A DNA stretch of 64,000 nt from contig NZ_QHLY01000012.1 in assembly GCF_003185895.1 (NCBI RefSeq), positions 558,001 to 622,000 of the forward strand, read 5' to 3'. The translations under genes were made by a program, and so were the position numbers. The notes beneath the pieces are model-generated. The model saw nothing but the letters and a program-made list of their open reading frames with translations, searched no databases and was not told the origin of the DNA. How positions within the stretch are numbered: position 1 is the first letter of the stretch; each line of letters begins with the position of its first letter. This DNA comes from Cryobacterium arcticum (lineage in GTDB: Bacteria > Actinomycetota > Actinomycetes > Actinomycetales > Microbacteriaceae). This document shows, piece after piece, positions 1 through 9,025 of the stretch.

Positions 1-1346
1 ACCTGGGTGAGAATGCCCCGCAGAATGTCGGCTCGTTTCTCCCCGCCGGTGCGTTCGTCCAGGATTTCCCCGGGGATCAGTTCGCCGGCTTCGATGCGCT
101 GCTGGTCCTCCGCGGAGGGGAACTTCACGGCGGTGCGGGCTGACTGGTAAGTGTTGAACAGGTTCTGCATCACCCCTTTGAGGTCCGGGGTGACGCCGCC
201 GCGGAGCGGGTAGAGGCCGTCGCGGAGTTTGCCGAAGGAGAACGACGACTTCGCTTCGAGCAGCGGCGCGTTCGGCGCGACCCCGTCGGGGTTCAGGAAC
301 GCCTGCCAGGCCGGCGTCATCGCCTGGATGTGGTCGGCGCCGAGGACGAACAGGTCGGAGTCGCCCAACCGGCACACCGGGCCGGCCCCAGCCCCGCTCC
401 CAGGCCCGGTTGCGGTCACGTCTGCTCCGCCGTCGGCGTCGGTGATGGGGCGTCCGTAGCGGGATCCGGTGGCGTTTTCGACCAGGGTCGCTTCCGCGAT
501 GTGCACCTGCGCTTGATCGGCGTACCGTCGGCCGTGCACGGTGTAATCCGCCAGGGCTTTGACGATGACTGCGGCAGATTCGACCCCGAGTTCCCCGGCA
601 GTGAGGGCGGCGGCCACGATCGGGAACACCGGTTCCTGCGCGCCCATCGTGCTCATCCGCGGGCACACCTTCTCGCCCAGGGTGATGCGGCGTTTCATCT
701 CCGCATCCGAGCAACGCGTCAACCGGGTCAGTAAGTCCAGGTCCCGGGTGGCACCCAACCGCCACGCCAGCGACTCCCGGCCCAGCAACCGGCGAGCCCG
801 GTACGCCACCACGGTCGCAGTGGTCACCCGGGCGGCGTCCACCGGCCGGCCCACGTTCTCCACCACCTGCGTCAACGCGACCAGTTCGGCATCGTTGACC
901 GTGTCCACGTCGATGGACGCCATCACCGCCTGAATCGTGCGGGCCGCATCCGCCAAGACCTTCACTTTTTCCCCGAACGGCCCGGCGAGCACGCGTTGCA
1001 CGGCGGGCAACTCGGTGGGCTCCTGCCATACCGGCTGCGGCTTGCCGCGCCGGGCACCGGCATCGCCGACCCCGGGCCAGCTCCCGTCGGGCGCCGCATC
1101 CGCTGTGCTGGGTGATGCGTCGGTGCTGCCGGCGGTGGTGCCAGAGGTGGCGGCAACGGTCGAGGTGAGCGGCGCCGTTATCTCGGGTGCCGGGCCGGCG
1201 AGGCCGGTGTTCCAGTCCAGCGCGCTCTGGTCATCGGAGATTCGGCCGTCGGAGCTCCGACCGCTAGCGCTCGGGCCACGCGAGTTCGGCCCGGTGGGAG
1301 TGTCTCCCATCGGTGGGGTGGAGCCTTTCTGGAGTTCTTCGTCCAT
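1..1346 (-). CDS. DUF222 / HNH-endonuclease family protein (13E12-repeat type), 3' end outside window
   Basis: An uninterrupted frame of 448 codons runs from an ATG at 1346 to the window edge, so the C-terminus is missing. The first ~80 residues are a low-complexity Pro/Ser/Thr/Gly segment. After that the protein resembles the DUF222 domain of the actinobacterial 13E12-repeat family (helical, with long Ala/Val/Leu/Arg stretches and a segment reading TRDLDLLTRLTRCSDAEMKRR near residue 190). In this family a C-terminal HNH nuclease motif normally follows; that part lies outside the window and cannot be confirmed. A GGGAGAA stretch just upstream could serve as ribosome binding site. Members are often multicopy and of unknown role, possibly selfish or defence-like; that is family knowledge, not visible here. 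Confidence 0.8.
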   Translation of the reverse strand, partial: MDEELQKGSTPPMGDTPTGPNSRGPSASGRSSDGRISDDQSALDWNTGLAGPAPEITAPLTSTVAATSGTTAGSTDASPSTADAAPDGSWPGVGDAGARRGKPQPVWQEPTELPAVQRVLAGPFGEKVKVLADAARTIQAVMASIDVDTVNDAELVALTQVVENVGRPVDAARVTTATVVAYRARRLLGRESLAWRLGATRDLDLLTRLTRCSDAEMKRRITLGEKVCPRMSTMGAQEPVFPIVAAALTAGELGVESAAVIVKALADYTVHGRRYADQAQVHIAEATLVENATGSRYGRPITDADGGADVTATGPGSGAGAGPVCRLGDSDLFVLGADHIQAMTPAWQAFLNPDGVAPNAPLLEAKSSFSFGKLRDGLYPLRGGVTPDLKGVMQNLFNTYQSARTAVKFPSAEDQQRIEAGELIPGEILDERTGGEKRADILRGILTQ

Positions 1347-1610
1347 ACCCCCATTCTCCCACGAATCGTCTCTTTGTGTGAGAATATGTCACCTTATCCA
1401 CAGGGCAAATTCAGAAGTTTCTTCCCCTGCTGGCTCGCTCACAAGAGCTCAGCCCGGGCATCCGCTGACCGTCGCGTCGATTCGGGACTTCGCAGAGTTT
1501 TGCCGCCGAATGACTACGCGAAAACCGGAAACGAGCGAAGCGGAAGCGCGTTGTCGGCCAGCATGGGGCGTCGTTCCCGTTCAGAGCCGCGGGAGGACTA
1601 GATGCCGGCT

Positions 1611-1636
1611 GCGCGGGGTCTCGACGAGCTCGACCA
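1611..1636. repeat. Direct repeat copy 1 (GGTCTCGACGAGCTCGACCA core)
   Basis: This 26-bp stretch is repeated exactly at 1665-1690, 54 bp downstream. The core is partly self-complementary (TCGA..GAGCTC..TCGA). Very similar short intergenic repeats with the pattern GTCTCGACnAGCTCGACC are, as far as I recall, common and dispersed in Microbacteriaceae and Micrococcaceae genomes. Function is unknown. Confidence 0.8.
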
Positions 1637-1664
1637 ACGAGGTGGGAGCGCCTCGCAGGCTGGT

Positions 1665-1690
1665 GCGCGGGGTCTCGACGAGCTCGACCA
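1665..1690. repeat. Direct repeat copy 2
   Basis: Identical over 26 bp to 1611-1636. The flanks differ, except that GGGAGCG follows both copies a few bases downstream, so the repeated unit may be slightly longer with diverged edges. Confidence 0.8.
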
Positions 1691-1742
1691 GCGCCACGGG
1701 AGCGAACCGGGGACACCCTCAGGGGGCTCGCCGCGTGCGGGC

Positions 1743-1782
1743 AAAAAAAGGGGCGCGCAGAGCCAGTGGCTCCGCGCGCCCC
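1743..1782 (-). terminator. Intrinsic terminator of the DUF4870 gene
   Basis: Read on the minus strand, a GC-rich hairpin (GGGGCGCGC...GCGCGCCCC, 1750-1782) is followed directly by seven T residues (1749-1743). It sits about 18 bp after the stop codon of the gene at 1800-2174. Confidence 0.85.
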
Positions 1783-1799
1783 AGGCGCAGGGAAAACGC

Positions 1800-2174
1800 C
1801 TAGTTGAGGAACTTGATCGTCAGCGGGTAGCTGTACCACTCGCCCTTGTTGGCAGCGATGGCGGCCATGATGCTGAAGATGATGTTCAGGATCCAGACGG
1901 CAGCCAGGATCAGGAAGCCGATTCCGATGATGGTGAGGATTCCACCGACGAACCCGGCGATGGCCAGCGTGATCTGGAAGTTCAGCGCGGTGGCGCTGTG
2001 AGCGCGGATGAACGGACCGCGGTCCTTGAGCACGATGTAGCCGATCAACGCAGGCAGGAAGCTGAAGAGGATGCCGCCGATGTGGATCAGTGTGGCCCAC
2101 AGCTTCTCGTCAGCAGGGCTGAGCTGGCTCGGTTGCTGATATGGGGTGGCGGGGGGAGGCGTTGCCTCTGACAT
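1800..2174 (-). CDS. DUF4870 (Tic20-like) small membrane protein
   Basis: 124 residues. The ATG at 2174 is preferred over an upstream in-frame ATG because AAGGAGA stands seven bases before it. The first ~30 residues are Pro/Gln/Ser-rich. A conserved core follows, with LIHIGGILFSFLPALIGYI, then KDRGPFIRAHSATALNFQ, and two further hydrophobic segments, the pattern of DUF4870: an integral membrane protein with three to four helices. The biochemical role of this family is unknown. The adjacent upstream gene (2269-2670) is a paralogue with the same layout, so the pair looks like a local duplication. Confidence 0.85.
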   Translation of the reverse strand: MSEATPPPATPYQQPSQLSPADEKLWATLIHIGGILFSFLPALIGYIVLKDRGPFIRAHSATALNFQITLAIAGFVGGILTIIGIGFLILAAVWILNIIFSIMAAIAANKGEWYSYPLTIKFLN

Positions 2175-2268
2175 GGAATCTCCTTCGTGGACTCCCGGCG
2201 GGGCCGGGTGGTGTCGGGTGTCGCTGTTCCCAGCGTAGCGCTGGCGCGCCCCTTCCGGCAGGGACAAA

Positions 2269-2670
2269 CTAGCTGATCAGGCGGAGAGCGAAGGGGTACC
2301 GGTACGGCCGGCCCTCCCGGGCGCTGAGGAAGCCGAGAACCGAGAAGATCGAGCCGATCAGCCAGAGCACCCAGCCCAGTGAGAACAGGCCGGACAGCAG
2401 CCCGAAGGTGACCAGGCTCAAAACCGTGGACAGCACGTTGATCGCGACGTAGCCGATCAGCAGAGTGATCTGGAAGTTCAGCGCTTCCTTGCCCTGCTCG
2501 TTGGTGAACGCCCCACGGTCCTTGAAGATCAGCCAGATGATCAGGGACGGAGGGAAGGAGAGGATGCCGCCCAGATGGGCCAGTGACGCCCACTGGCGGT
2601 CCTGTTCTCCCGTCAGCGGTGGGCCGGCGGTGGGCCCGTTCGACGGTTCCTGGCCGGTGGGATAACTCAT
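2269..2670 (-). CDS. DUF4870 (Tic20-like) small membrane protein, paralogue
   Basis: 133 residues. It carries the DUF4870 hallmarks: LAHLGGILSFPPSLIIWLIFKD near residue 30, then a RGAFTNEQGKEALNFQ motif, then two hydrophobic stretches (about residues 70-120). Compared with its neighbour at 1800-2174 it shares the IFKDRG/LKDRG loop, the ALNFQITL segment and a C-terminal YRYPFALRL/YSYPLTIKF tail, so the two genes are tandem paralogues. GAAGGGC before the ATG is a fair ribosome binding site. Function is unknown. Confidence 0.85.
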   Translation of the reverse strand: MSYPTGQEPSNGPTAGPPLTGEQDRQWASLAHLGGILSFPPSLIIWLIFKDRGAFTNEQGKEALNFQITLLIGYVAINVLSTVLSLVTFGLLSGLFSLGWVLWLIGSIFSVLGFLSAREGRPYRYPFALRLIS

Positions 2671-2769
2671 GACAATGCCCTTCGGTGAACGCTCGGAGTC
2701 AGTCTTGCCCCCACGCTACTGCGCGAAATCGTCCGGCAGCAATGGGTATCGCCGTCACCCGCGATATGA

Positions 2770-2796
2770 TTAGCAGTCAAACAATGAGAGTGCCAG
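2770..2796 (+). promoter_or_regulatory. CIRCE operator for HrcA
   Basis: TTAGCAGTC, nine bases, GAGTGCCAG: this matches the CIRCE consensus (TTAGCACTC-N9-GAGTGCTAA) at 8 of 9 bases in the left arm and 7 of 9 in the right. A TATGAT hexamer (2765-2770) overlaps its left edge and is a plausible -10 element. Its position 41 bp before hrcA predicts autorepression of hrcA-dnaJ. Confidence 0.85.
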
Positions 2797-2836
2797 CAAT
2801 TTGGGGCACCACCGGGCAAGAGGGAGGCGATCGATC

Positions 2837-3856
2837 ATGGTGTCTGATCGCAGTCTCGAGGTGCTCCGGGTCATCGTGCAGGACTATGTGGCATCCCGCG
2901 AGCCCGTCGGCTCCAAATCCATTGTCGACAGGCACGCCTTCGGGGTGTCGGCGGCGACCATCCGGAACGATATGGCCCTCCTCGAGGAGGAAGAGCTCAT
3001 CATCGCCCCGCACACGTCGTCGGGGCGCATTCCCACCGATAAGGGCTACCGGCTCTTCGTCGACCACCTTGCCGACCTGCGACCCCTCACGGGTGCGCAG
3101 CGTCAGGCCATCGAGGTCTTCCTCGGCCAGTCCGCCGACCTGGACGAGGTGCTCGCCCGCAGCGTGCGTCTCCTGTCCCAGCTCACCCACCAGGTCGCCC
3201 TGGTGCAGTACCCCTCGCTGTCCCGCGCCACGGTGCGCCACATCGAGCTCGTGCCGCTCAGTGACACCCGGGTGTTGTCGGTCCTGATCACGGACTCGGG
3301 CCGGGTCGAACAGAGGGTGATCGAGCTGCCACGTGCGCTCGACGTCGACGCCCTCGCTGCCCTCCGCTCCCGGCTCAATTCAGTGGTCGGAGGCCTCAGC
3401 ATGAGCGAGGCCGCCACCGCCCTCACCGGCCCGACCGGACTCGGCCCGCCCGAGTTGCAGGACCTGATCGACCTGATCACCTCGACCCTGCGCGACCAGG
3501 TCGGCGCCAACCGGCAGGACCGCCTCGTGATGGCCGGTGCCGCGAACCTGGTGCGTACCGAAGACGACTTCACCGGCAGCATCTACCCGGTGCTCGAGGC
3601 CATCGAAGAGCAGGTGGTGCTGTTGCGCCTGTTCGGTGAGATGGCCACAGACCAGCACGGCGTCTCGGTGAGCATCGGCCGGGAGAACGCCCCGTTCGGG
3701 CTCGGCGAAACGTCGGTGCTCACCAGCGGGTACACCTCGCACGGTGACGCGGCCCGCCTGGGCGTGCTCGGCCCGACCCGGATGGACTACTCCAACAACA
3801 TGGCGGCCGTGCGTGCCGTCGCCCGCTACCTTTCGCGCCTGCTCGGCGAGAACTAG
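2837..3856 (+). CDS. hrcA: Heat-inducible transcription repressor HrcA
   Basis: 339 residues, the usual length for HrcA. The ATG at 2837 ([14 protein letters not shown]) is chosen over an upstream ATG at 2801 because the family begins here; AGGGAGG lies upstream. An N-terminal winged helix (residues ~1-75) includes [20 protein letters not shown], the DNA-recognition part, followed by [12 protein letters not shown]. The rest is the GAF-like dimerisation domain. HrcA binds CIRCE operators and represses chaperone genes; a CIRCE copy lies at 2770-2796. dnaJ follows after 59 bp, the common actinobacterial hrcA-dnaJ arrangement. Confidence 0.97.
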   Translation: MVSDRSLEVLRVIVQDYVASREPVGSKSIVDRHAFGVSAATIRNDMALLEEEELIIAPHTSSGRIPTDKGYRLFVDHLADLRPLTGAQRQAIEVFLGQSADLDEVLARSVRLLSQLTHQVALVQYPSLSRATVRHIELVPLSDTRVLSVLITDSGRVEQRVIELPRALDVDALAALRSRLNSVVGGLSMSEAATALTGPTGLGPPELQDLIDLITSTLRDQVGANRQDRLVMAGAANLVRTEDDFTGSIYPVLEAIEEQVVLLRLFGEMATDQHGVSVSIGRENAPFGLGETSVLTSGYTSHGDAARLGVLGPTRMDYSNNMAAVRAVARYLSRLLGEN

Positions 3857-3915
3857 TCGGCCCCTTCACCTTTCCGACACGACTTCCACACCCAAGAACC
3901 CGAGGAGAGCCAGCT

Positions 3916-5022
3916 TTGGCTGACCATTACGAAGCACTCGGCGTCGCCCGCGATGCCACCACCGATGAGATCAAGAAGGCGTACCGCAAGCTCGCCCGCC
4001 AGCTGCACCCCGATGTGAACCCGGGTGCGGAAGCCTCCGAGCGGTTCAAGACCATCACGCACGCCTACGACGTGCTCAGCGACCCGAAGCAGCGCCAGAA
4101 CTACGACCGCGGCGGCTCGGGCTCCAGTCAGGGTGGCGGCTTCGACGCCGGCAACTTCGGCGACATCTTCGAGACCTTCTTCGGCGGGGGAGGCGGCGGC
4201 AGTCGTGGTCCGCGGTCCCGCCGCGAACGTGGCCAGGATGCGCTCATCCGGGTCGAACTCGACCTCGACGAGGTCATCTTCGGCACGCACCGCGACATCG
4301 AGGTGGACACCGCCGTGGTCTGCGCCACCTGCAACGGCTCCTGCTGCCAACCCGGCACCTCCCCGGTCACCTGCGACATCTGCCACGGCACCGGCAGCAT
4401 CCAGCGCGCCGTGCGCTCCCTGCTCGGCAACGTCATGACCTCGAGCCCCTGCGGCTCCTGCCGCGGCTACGGCACCATCATCGCCACGCCCTGCGTCACC
4501 TGCCAGGGCCAGGGCCGGGTTCGCGCCCGCCGCAGCGTGCCCGTCGACATCCCCGCCGGCGTCGACACGGGCCTGCGCCTGCAGATGCCCGGCTCGGGAG
4601 AGGCCGGCCCCGCCGGCGGCCCGAATGGCGACCTGTACCTCGAGATGAAGGTGCGCCATCACGACGTCTTCAGCCGCGACGGTGATGACCTGCTCTGCAC
4701 GCTCGAAGTGCCCATGACGGATGCCATCCTCGGCTCCGCCGCCACCATCAAGGCGCTCGACGGTGACATCGAGCTGGAACTGCGCCCCGGCGTGCAGGCC
4801 GGCGAGATCCTCACCGTCAAGGACCGCGGTGTCACGCGCCTCCGCGGCAACGGCAGAGGCGACCTCCGGGTCGGTGTACAGGTGCTCACCCCCACCAAGC
4901 TCGATCACAAGGAACGCGAATTGATCGAAGCCTTCGCCGCCAGGCACAAGGTTCCCGCTCCCGCGCTCAGCCAGTTCCAGCAGGGCCTGTTCGCGAAGCT
5001 CCGCGACCGGTTCCTCGGCTAA
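3916..5022 (+). CDS. dnaJ: Chaperone protein DnaJ
   Basis: 368 residues from a TTG start preceded by GAGGAG. An N-terminal J domain carries HPD at residues 31-33 for stimulating DnaK. A Gly/Phe-rich linker (about 65-100) follows, then four zinc-binding repeats between about residues 136 and 200 ([32 protein letters not shown]), and the C-terminal substrate-binding domains. The first repeat ends in Cys instead of the usual Gly (CxxCxGxC), a small deviation. It works with DnaK/GrpE in protein folding and probably shares CIRCE/HrcA control with hrcA. rsmE starts 8 bp downstream. Confidence 0.97.
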   Translation: MADHYEALGVARDATTDEIKKAYRKLARQLHPDVNPGAEASERFKTITHAYDVLSDPKQRQNYDRGGSGSSQGGGFDAGNFGDIFETFFGGGGGGSRGPRSRRERGQDALIRVELDLDEVIFGTHRDIEVDTAVVCATCNGSCCQPGTSPVTCDICHGTGSIQRAVRSLLGNVMTSSPCGSCRGYGTIIATPCVTCQGQGRVRARRSVPVDIPAGVDTGLRLQMPGSGEAGPAGGPNGDLYLEMKVRHHDVFSRDGDDLLCTLEVPMTDAILGSAATIKALDGDIELELRPGVQAGEILTVKDRGVTRLRGNGRGDLRVGVQVLTPTKLDHKERELIEAFAARHKVPAPALSQFQQGLFAKLRDRFLG

Positions 5023-5030
5023 GAGACCCA

Positions 5031-5777
5031 GTGGCGCATTTCTTCCTCTCGGAGACCCTCGACACCGGCAGCACGCCGGTGGTCGTGGGGGCGACGGTGT
5101 CGGTGACCGGCGCCGAAGCCAAGCACGCCGTCACCGTCAGCCGCGTGCGCCCGGGCGAGACCCTGCTGCTCGGCAACGGTGCAGGCCTGGTGCTCGGCGT
5201 CACCGTGGTCTCGGCCGCACCGGCCGAGCTGGTCGTGCGCGTCGACTCGGTCACCCGCACCCCGGCGTCCACGCCCCGGATCGTGCTGGTGCAGGCGCTG
5301 GCCAAGGGGGACCGCGACGAACTCGCGGTGCAGGCCGGCACCGAACTCGGTATCGACGCCGTCATTCCGTGGGCCGCCGCCAGGTCGGTGGCCCGCTGGG
5401 ACGGCGTCAAGATCGCCAAGGGCCAGGCGCGCTGGGCCGCGATCGTGCGGGAAGCCAGCAAGCAGTCCATCCGGCCCTGGCTGCCGGAGGTACTGCCGCT
5501 GACCAGCACCAAGCAACTCGCCCAGCTCGCGGCCACCAGCCGGATGCTGCTGCTCGAGCCCACCGCATCCGCCCGGCTCACCGCTATCGGCGCGCCGAAC
5601 GACGACAGGGACATCGTGCTCGTCGTCGGGCCGGAGGGCGGGATCGCGCCATCGGAACTCGACATCCTCGAGCAGGCCGGCGCCACCCGGGTGAAGCTGG
5701 GTGACACCGTGCTGCGCACCTCCACTGCCGGTCCCGCGGCGGTGGCCATCCTCAACGCAGCCCTCGATCGCTGGTAG
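5031..5777 (+). CDS. rsmE: 16S rRNA m3U1498 methyltransferase RsmE
   Basis: 248 residues from a GTG start, eight bases after dnaJ. The N-terminal PUA-like part begins AHFFL and contains the GAEAKHAVTVSRVRPGE segment typical of the family. The C-terminal SPOUT methyltransferase domain has VVGPEGGI and LGDTVLRTSTAGPAA, which form the knotted AdoMet site. It methylates U1498 of 16S rRNA in the 30S subunit. The dnaJ-rsmE-HIT-phoH-ybeY order is common in actinobacteria. Confidence 0.95.
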   Translation: MAHFFLSETLDTGSTPVVVGATVSVTGAEAKHAVTVSRVRPGETLLLGNGAGLVLGVTVVSAAPAELVVRVDSVTRTPASTPRIVLVQALAKGDRDELAVQAGTELGIDAVIPWAAARSVARWDGVKIAKGQARWAAIVREASKQSIRPWLPEVLPLTSTKQLAQLAATSRMLLLEPTASARLTAIGAPNDDRDIVLVVGPEGGIAPSELDILEQAGATRVKLGDTVLRTSTAGPAAVAILNAALDRW

Positions 5778-5783
5778 TTCGCT

Positions 5784-5789
5784 TAAGAT
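5784..5789 (+). promoter_or_regulatory. -10 box of a likely leaderless promoter (HIT gene)
   Basis: TAAGAT lies exactly six bases before the ATG at 5796. This fits the TANNNT-N6-start pattern of actinobacterial leaderless promoters; there is no good ribosome binding site. Confidence 0.6.
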
Positions 5790-5795
5790 AGAGAT

Positions 5796-6158
5796 ATGGC
5801 TTCCCCCGGTGCAGAACCCTCCATCTTCAGCCGCATCGCCGCGCGCGAGATTCCGGCGACTATCGTGGCGGAAACCGACCACATCATCGCCTTCAACGAC
5901 ATCGCGCCCCAGGCGCCGGTGCACGTGGTCGTGACCACCAAGACCGAGCAGTACCAGAACGTCGGCCAACTCGCTGCGGCGGATCCGGCGCTCCTGGCCG
6001 AACTCGTGGCGGTCGCCGAACGGGTGGCCCTTGAGCACTGCGACGGCGAATACCGCCTGATCTTCAACACCGGCGCGTCCGCCGGCCAGACCGTTTTCCA
6101 TGTGCACGCCCACGTGCTCGGCGGCGTTCTCGAGGAGGGTACGCTTGCAGCCCACTGA
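5796..6158 (+). CDS. HIT family protein (HinT-like nucleotide hydrolase)
   Basis: 120 residues, normal for a histidine-triad protein. The catalytic HxHxH triad stands at residues 102-106 within FHVHAHVLGG, and the N-terminal IFSRIAAREIPATIV matches HinT-type proteins. HinT enzymes cleave nucleoside phosphoramidates and acyl-adenylates; the physiological substrate is not known. The gene overlaps the start of phoH. A TAAGAT box six bases before ATG suggests its own leaderless transcript in addition to read-through from rsmE. Confidence 0.95.
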   Translation: MASPGAEPSIFSRIAAREIPATIVAETDHIIAFNDIAPQAPVHVVVTTKTEQYQNVGQLAAADPALLAELVAVAERVALEHCDGEYRLIFNTGASAGQTVFHVHAHVLGGVLEEGTLAAH

Positions 6159-7236
6159 CCCTGAGACCACCGGGGCCGCGTCGCTGCCCGCCGTACGCAA
6201 ACTCCTCGTCGACGGTGTCGCGATGGTTCGGCTGCTCGGACCGCAGGATCGCTTCCTCAGCACGATCGAGAAGGAATACCCGGCCGTCACGGTGCACGTG
6301 CGCGGCAACGAGGTCACCCTGACCGGCCCGGCCGCCGGCGTCGATGCCGTGGTGCGGCTGGTCGAAGAACTGCAGCTGCTGCTCCGCACCGGCGCGAACC
6401 TCGGCGAGGCCGAAGTGAGCACCTCGGCGCGGATGCTCGACGCCGACAGCTCGTCGAGCCCATCGACGGTGCTCGGCCAGGCGATCCTCACCTCCCGTGG
6501 TCTCACCGTGCGGCCCAAGACGCTCGGACAGAGCGACTACGTCAACGCGATCGATGAGAACGCGATCGTCTTCGGCATCGGCCCGGCCGGAACCGGCAAG
6601 ACCTACCTCGCCATGGCCAAGGCCGTGCAGGCCCTGCAGCGCAAGGAGGTCGACCGCATCATCCTCACCCGGCCGGCCGTCGAAGCCGGCGAACGCCTCG
6701 GCTTCCTGCCCGGCAGCCTCACTGACAAGATCGACCCGTACCTGCGCCCGCTCTACGACGCCCTGTTCGAGATGATGGACCCCGAGCTGGTTCCCAAGCT
6801 CCTCGCCGCCGGCACGATCGAGGTGGCGCCGTTGGCCTACATGCGCGGCCGCACCCTCAACTCGGCGTTCATCGTGCTCGACGAGGCGCAGAACACCACG
6901 CCGGAGCAGATGAAGATGTTCCTCACCCGGCTCGGCTTCGGCTCACAGATGGTCGTCACCGGCGACATCACCCAGGTAGACCTGCCGGCCGGAGCGAGCG
7001 GATTGCGTCTGGTGACCCGCGTGCTCGACGGCATCGACGACATCGCCTTCGTACGATTGACCAGCGCAGACGTCGTGCGCCACAGCCTTGTCGGTCGCAT
7101 CGTCGATGCGTACACCGAATACGACGCGCAGAAGCAGGCCCAACGCTACGAAAGCGAACAGGCCCGCGACTTCGCCGCCCGCGCTCCGCACCAGGGGAAT
7201 CCGCGCGATCGCACCCCGAAACGGAGATCCAGTTGA
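6145..7236 (+). CDS. PhoH-like ATPase
   Basis: 363 residues if translation starts at the TTG at 6145, which has GAGGAGGG just upstream; this start overlaps the end of the HIT gene by 14 bp. An N-terminal KH-like segment (to ~residue 110) precedes the PhoH ATPase domain. Walker A is GPAGTGKT (about residues 146-153) and Walker B is FIVLDEAQN (about 243-251). The family is associated with RNA metabolism, and in actinobacteria it is fixed next to ybeY, as here. The C-terminal tail is Arg/Gln-rich. The next gene starts inside the stop codon of this one, so the two are translationally coupled. Confidence 0.93.
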   Translation: MQPTDPETTGAASLPAVRKLLVDGVAMVRLLGPQDRFLSTIEKEYPAVTVHVRGNEVTLTGPAAGVDAVVRLVEELQLLLRTGANLGEAEVSTSARMLDADSSSSPSTVLGQAILTSRGLTVRPKTLGQSDYVNAIDENAIVFGIGPAGTGKTYLAMAKAVQALQRKEVDRIILTRPAVEAGERLGFLPGSLTDKIDPYLRPLYDALFEMMDPELVPKLLAAGTIEVAPLAYMRGRTLNSAFIVLDEAQNTTPEQMKMFLTRLGFGSQMVVTGDITQVDLPAGASGLRLVTRVLDGIDDIAFVRLTSADVVRHSLVGRIVDAYTEYDAQKQAQRYESEQARDFAARAPHQGNPRDRTPKRRSS

Positions 7237-7700
7237 GCATCGAAATCAACAACGAGTCGGCCATCCCGGTCGACGAGGCCGCCATCCAACGGCTGGCGGC
7301 CTTCGCCTTGGACACCATGCACGTGCACGCCGACGCCGAACTCGCGATCGTGCTCGTCGACGAGGGCGCCATGGAACAGCTGCACGTGCAGTGGATGGAC
7401 GAGCCGGGCCCCACCGATGTGCTCAGCTTCCCGATGGATGAACTGCGCCCCGGCACCGAGGACGCCCAGACCCCACCGGGCCTGCTCGGCGACATCGTGC
7501 TCTGCCCCCAGGTGGCGCAGGGCCAGGCGGAGACCGCCGGCCACAGCACCCTCGACGAACTGTTCCTGCTCACCGCGCACGGAATCCTGCACCTACTGGG
7601 CTTCGACCACGCGGAGCCCGAAGAAGAGAAGGAGATGTTCGGCATCCAGCGCGACATCCTGATCGGCTTCGCCATGCAGGAACGACGCCGCCCCCGATGA
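7233..7700 (+). CDS. ybeY: Endoribonuclease / rRNA maturation factor YbeY
   Basis: 155 residues from a TTG start that overlaps the phoH stop (TTGA). The zinc site is seen in HGILHLLGFDH (from about residue 116), the H-x3-H-x5-H motif of YbeY. DEPGPTDVLSFPMDE in the middle is also diagnostic. YbeY acts in 16S rRNA 3'-end maturation and ribosome quality control. It forms a tight cluster with phoH and the corC-like gene, with overlapping stop and start codons at both ends. Confidence 0.96.
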   Translation: MSIEINNESAIPVDEAAIQRLAAFALDTMHVHADAELAIVLVDEGAMEQLHVQWMDEPGPTDVLSFPMDELRPGTEDAQTPPGLLGDIVLCPQVAQGQAETAGHSTLDELFLLTAHGILHLLGFDHAEPEEEKEMFGIQRDILIGFAMQERRRPR

Positions 7701-9025
7701 TCGTCGGGTGGTTCCTCACGGCCGCCATCCTGCTCGTCGCATTCGGCGGGCTGATGGCCGCCGTCGACGCCGCGATCACATCGCAATCCCGGGCTGACAT
7801 CTCCGAGCTCGCAGTCACCGCACGGTCCAAGCGGTCCTTGCGCGCCATCGCGGCCGACACCGGCGCGCACCTGAACGCGATCAACTTCGTGCGCATCATC
7901 GCGGAGACGACTGCAGCCGTTCTGGTCACCCTGGTCTTCGCCACCACGATCGACCAGATCTGGTTGGCGCTGCTGCTGTCCGCCCTGCTGATGACCGCAG
8001 TGTCGTTCGTGCTGGTCGGGGCGAGCCCGCGCAGCGTCGGCCGGGCGCACCCGAAGAACCTGCTGTTGCTCACGGCCGTCCTGGTGCACTTCCTGCGGGT
8101 ACTGCTCGGCCCGGTCGCGAACGCGCTCGTGGCCCTCGGCAACCGGGTCACCCCCGGCCGCAGCCGCCTGGCCACCTTCACCTCGGAGGACCAGCTGCTG
8201 AGCATGGTCGACGAGGCCACCGAACTCGATGTGATCGAGGAAGACGACCGGGAACTCATCCACTCGATCTTCGAGTTCAGCGAAACCGTCGTGCGTGAGG
8301 TGATGATCCCGCGCACCGACATGGTCACCGTCGACGCCGACTCGAGCGTCGGCGCCGCCATGGGCCTGTTCCTCAGCAAGGGCTTCTCCCGGGTGCCGGT
8401 GGTCGACGGCGAGGTCGACGACGTCATCGGCGTGCTCTACCTGCGCGACGTCGCCCGGCTGGTCTACGAACGGCCGAAGAACCTCGAGACGCTCACGGTG
8501 CGTGACCTCGCCAAGGCCGCCCAGTTCGTGCCCGAATCCAAGAAGGCGGATGCGCTGCTGCGTCACATGCAGCTCGAATCCAACCACCTCGCCATGGTCG
8601 TCGACGAGTACGGTGGTATCGCCGGACTGGTCACGCTCGAGGACCTGATCGAGGAACTCGTCGGCGACATCTCCGACGAGTACGACCGCGACGTCGTCGA
8701 AATCGAAGACCTGGGCAACGGCCGGTTCCGGGTGAGCGCCCGTCTCCCGGTCGACGAACTCGGCGAACTCTTCGACCTCGACCTCGACGACGACGAGGTC
8801 GACTCGGTCGGCGGACTCCTCGCCAAGGCGCTGGGCCGACTGCCCGTCGCCGGGTCGGAAGCCCGCACCAGCGGCCTCATCCTCACCGCCGAACGCACAG
8901 AGGGCCGCCGCAAACGAATCAGCACAGTGCTGGTTGAACCAGACAAGGCGTTGAAAGACGCACAGTCCGCATTCCTCGGGATGCCGGACGCCGAAGGAGC
9001 ACACGGACATGACAACAGAACCTGA
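7697..9025 (+). CDS. Hemolysin/CorC-type membrane protein (CNNM + CBS pair)
   Basis: 442 residues. The N-terminal half has four hydrophobic segments of the DUF21/CNNM domain (first at residues ~1-22). Two CBS domains follow (about residues 200-330, with IPRTDMVTVDADSSVGAAM and MVVDEYGGIAGLVTLEDLIEELVGDI). A C-terminal CorC/HlyC FAD-like domain (GRFRVSARLPVDELGELF) closes the protein. Such proteins are linked to Mg2+/Co2+ transport or membrane homeostasis; the old name hemolysin is misleading. The ATG overlaps the ybeY stop (ATGA), and era starts 17 bp before its own end, so the cluster is one operon. Confidence 0.93.
   Translation: MIVGWFLTAAILLVAFGGLMAAVDAAITSQSRADISELAVTARSKRSLRAIAADTGAHLNAINFVRIIAETTAAVLVTLVFATTIDQIWLALLLSALLMTAVSFVLVGASPRSVGRAHPKNLLLLTAVLVHFLRVLLGPVANALVALGNRVTPGRSRLATFTSEDQLLSMVDEATELDVIEEDDRELIHSIFEFSETVVREVMIPRTDMVTVDADSSVGAAMGLFLSKGFSRVPVVDGEVDDVIGVLYLRDVARLVYERPKNLETLTVRDLAKAAQFVPESKKADALLRHMQLESNHLAMVVDEYGGIAGLVTLEDLIEELVGDISDEYDRDVVEIEDLGNGRFRVSARLPVDELGELFDLDLDDDEVDSVGGLLAKALGRLPVAGSEARTSGLILTAERTEGRRKRISTVLVEPDKALKDAQSAFLGMPDAEGAHGHDNRT

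Larger units (their letters stand above)
1347..1799. other. Long intergenic region with a repeated element
   Basis: No convincing gene is present between the DUF222 gene and the DUF4870 gene, although several spurious frames cross it. It contains a 26-bp exact direct repeat (1611-1636 and 1665-1690) and a terminator for the minus-strand gene to its right. The promoter of the DUF222 gene presumably lies near 1355-1400, where the base composition is locally richer in A and T. Confidence 0.6.
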
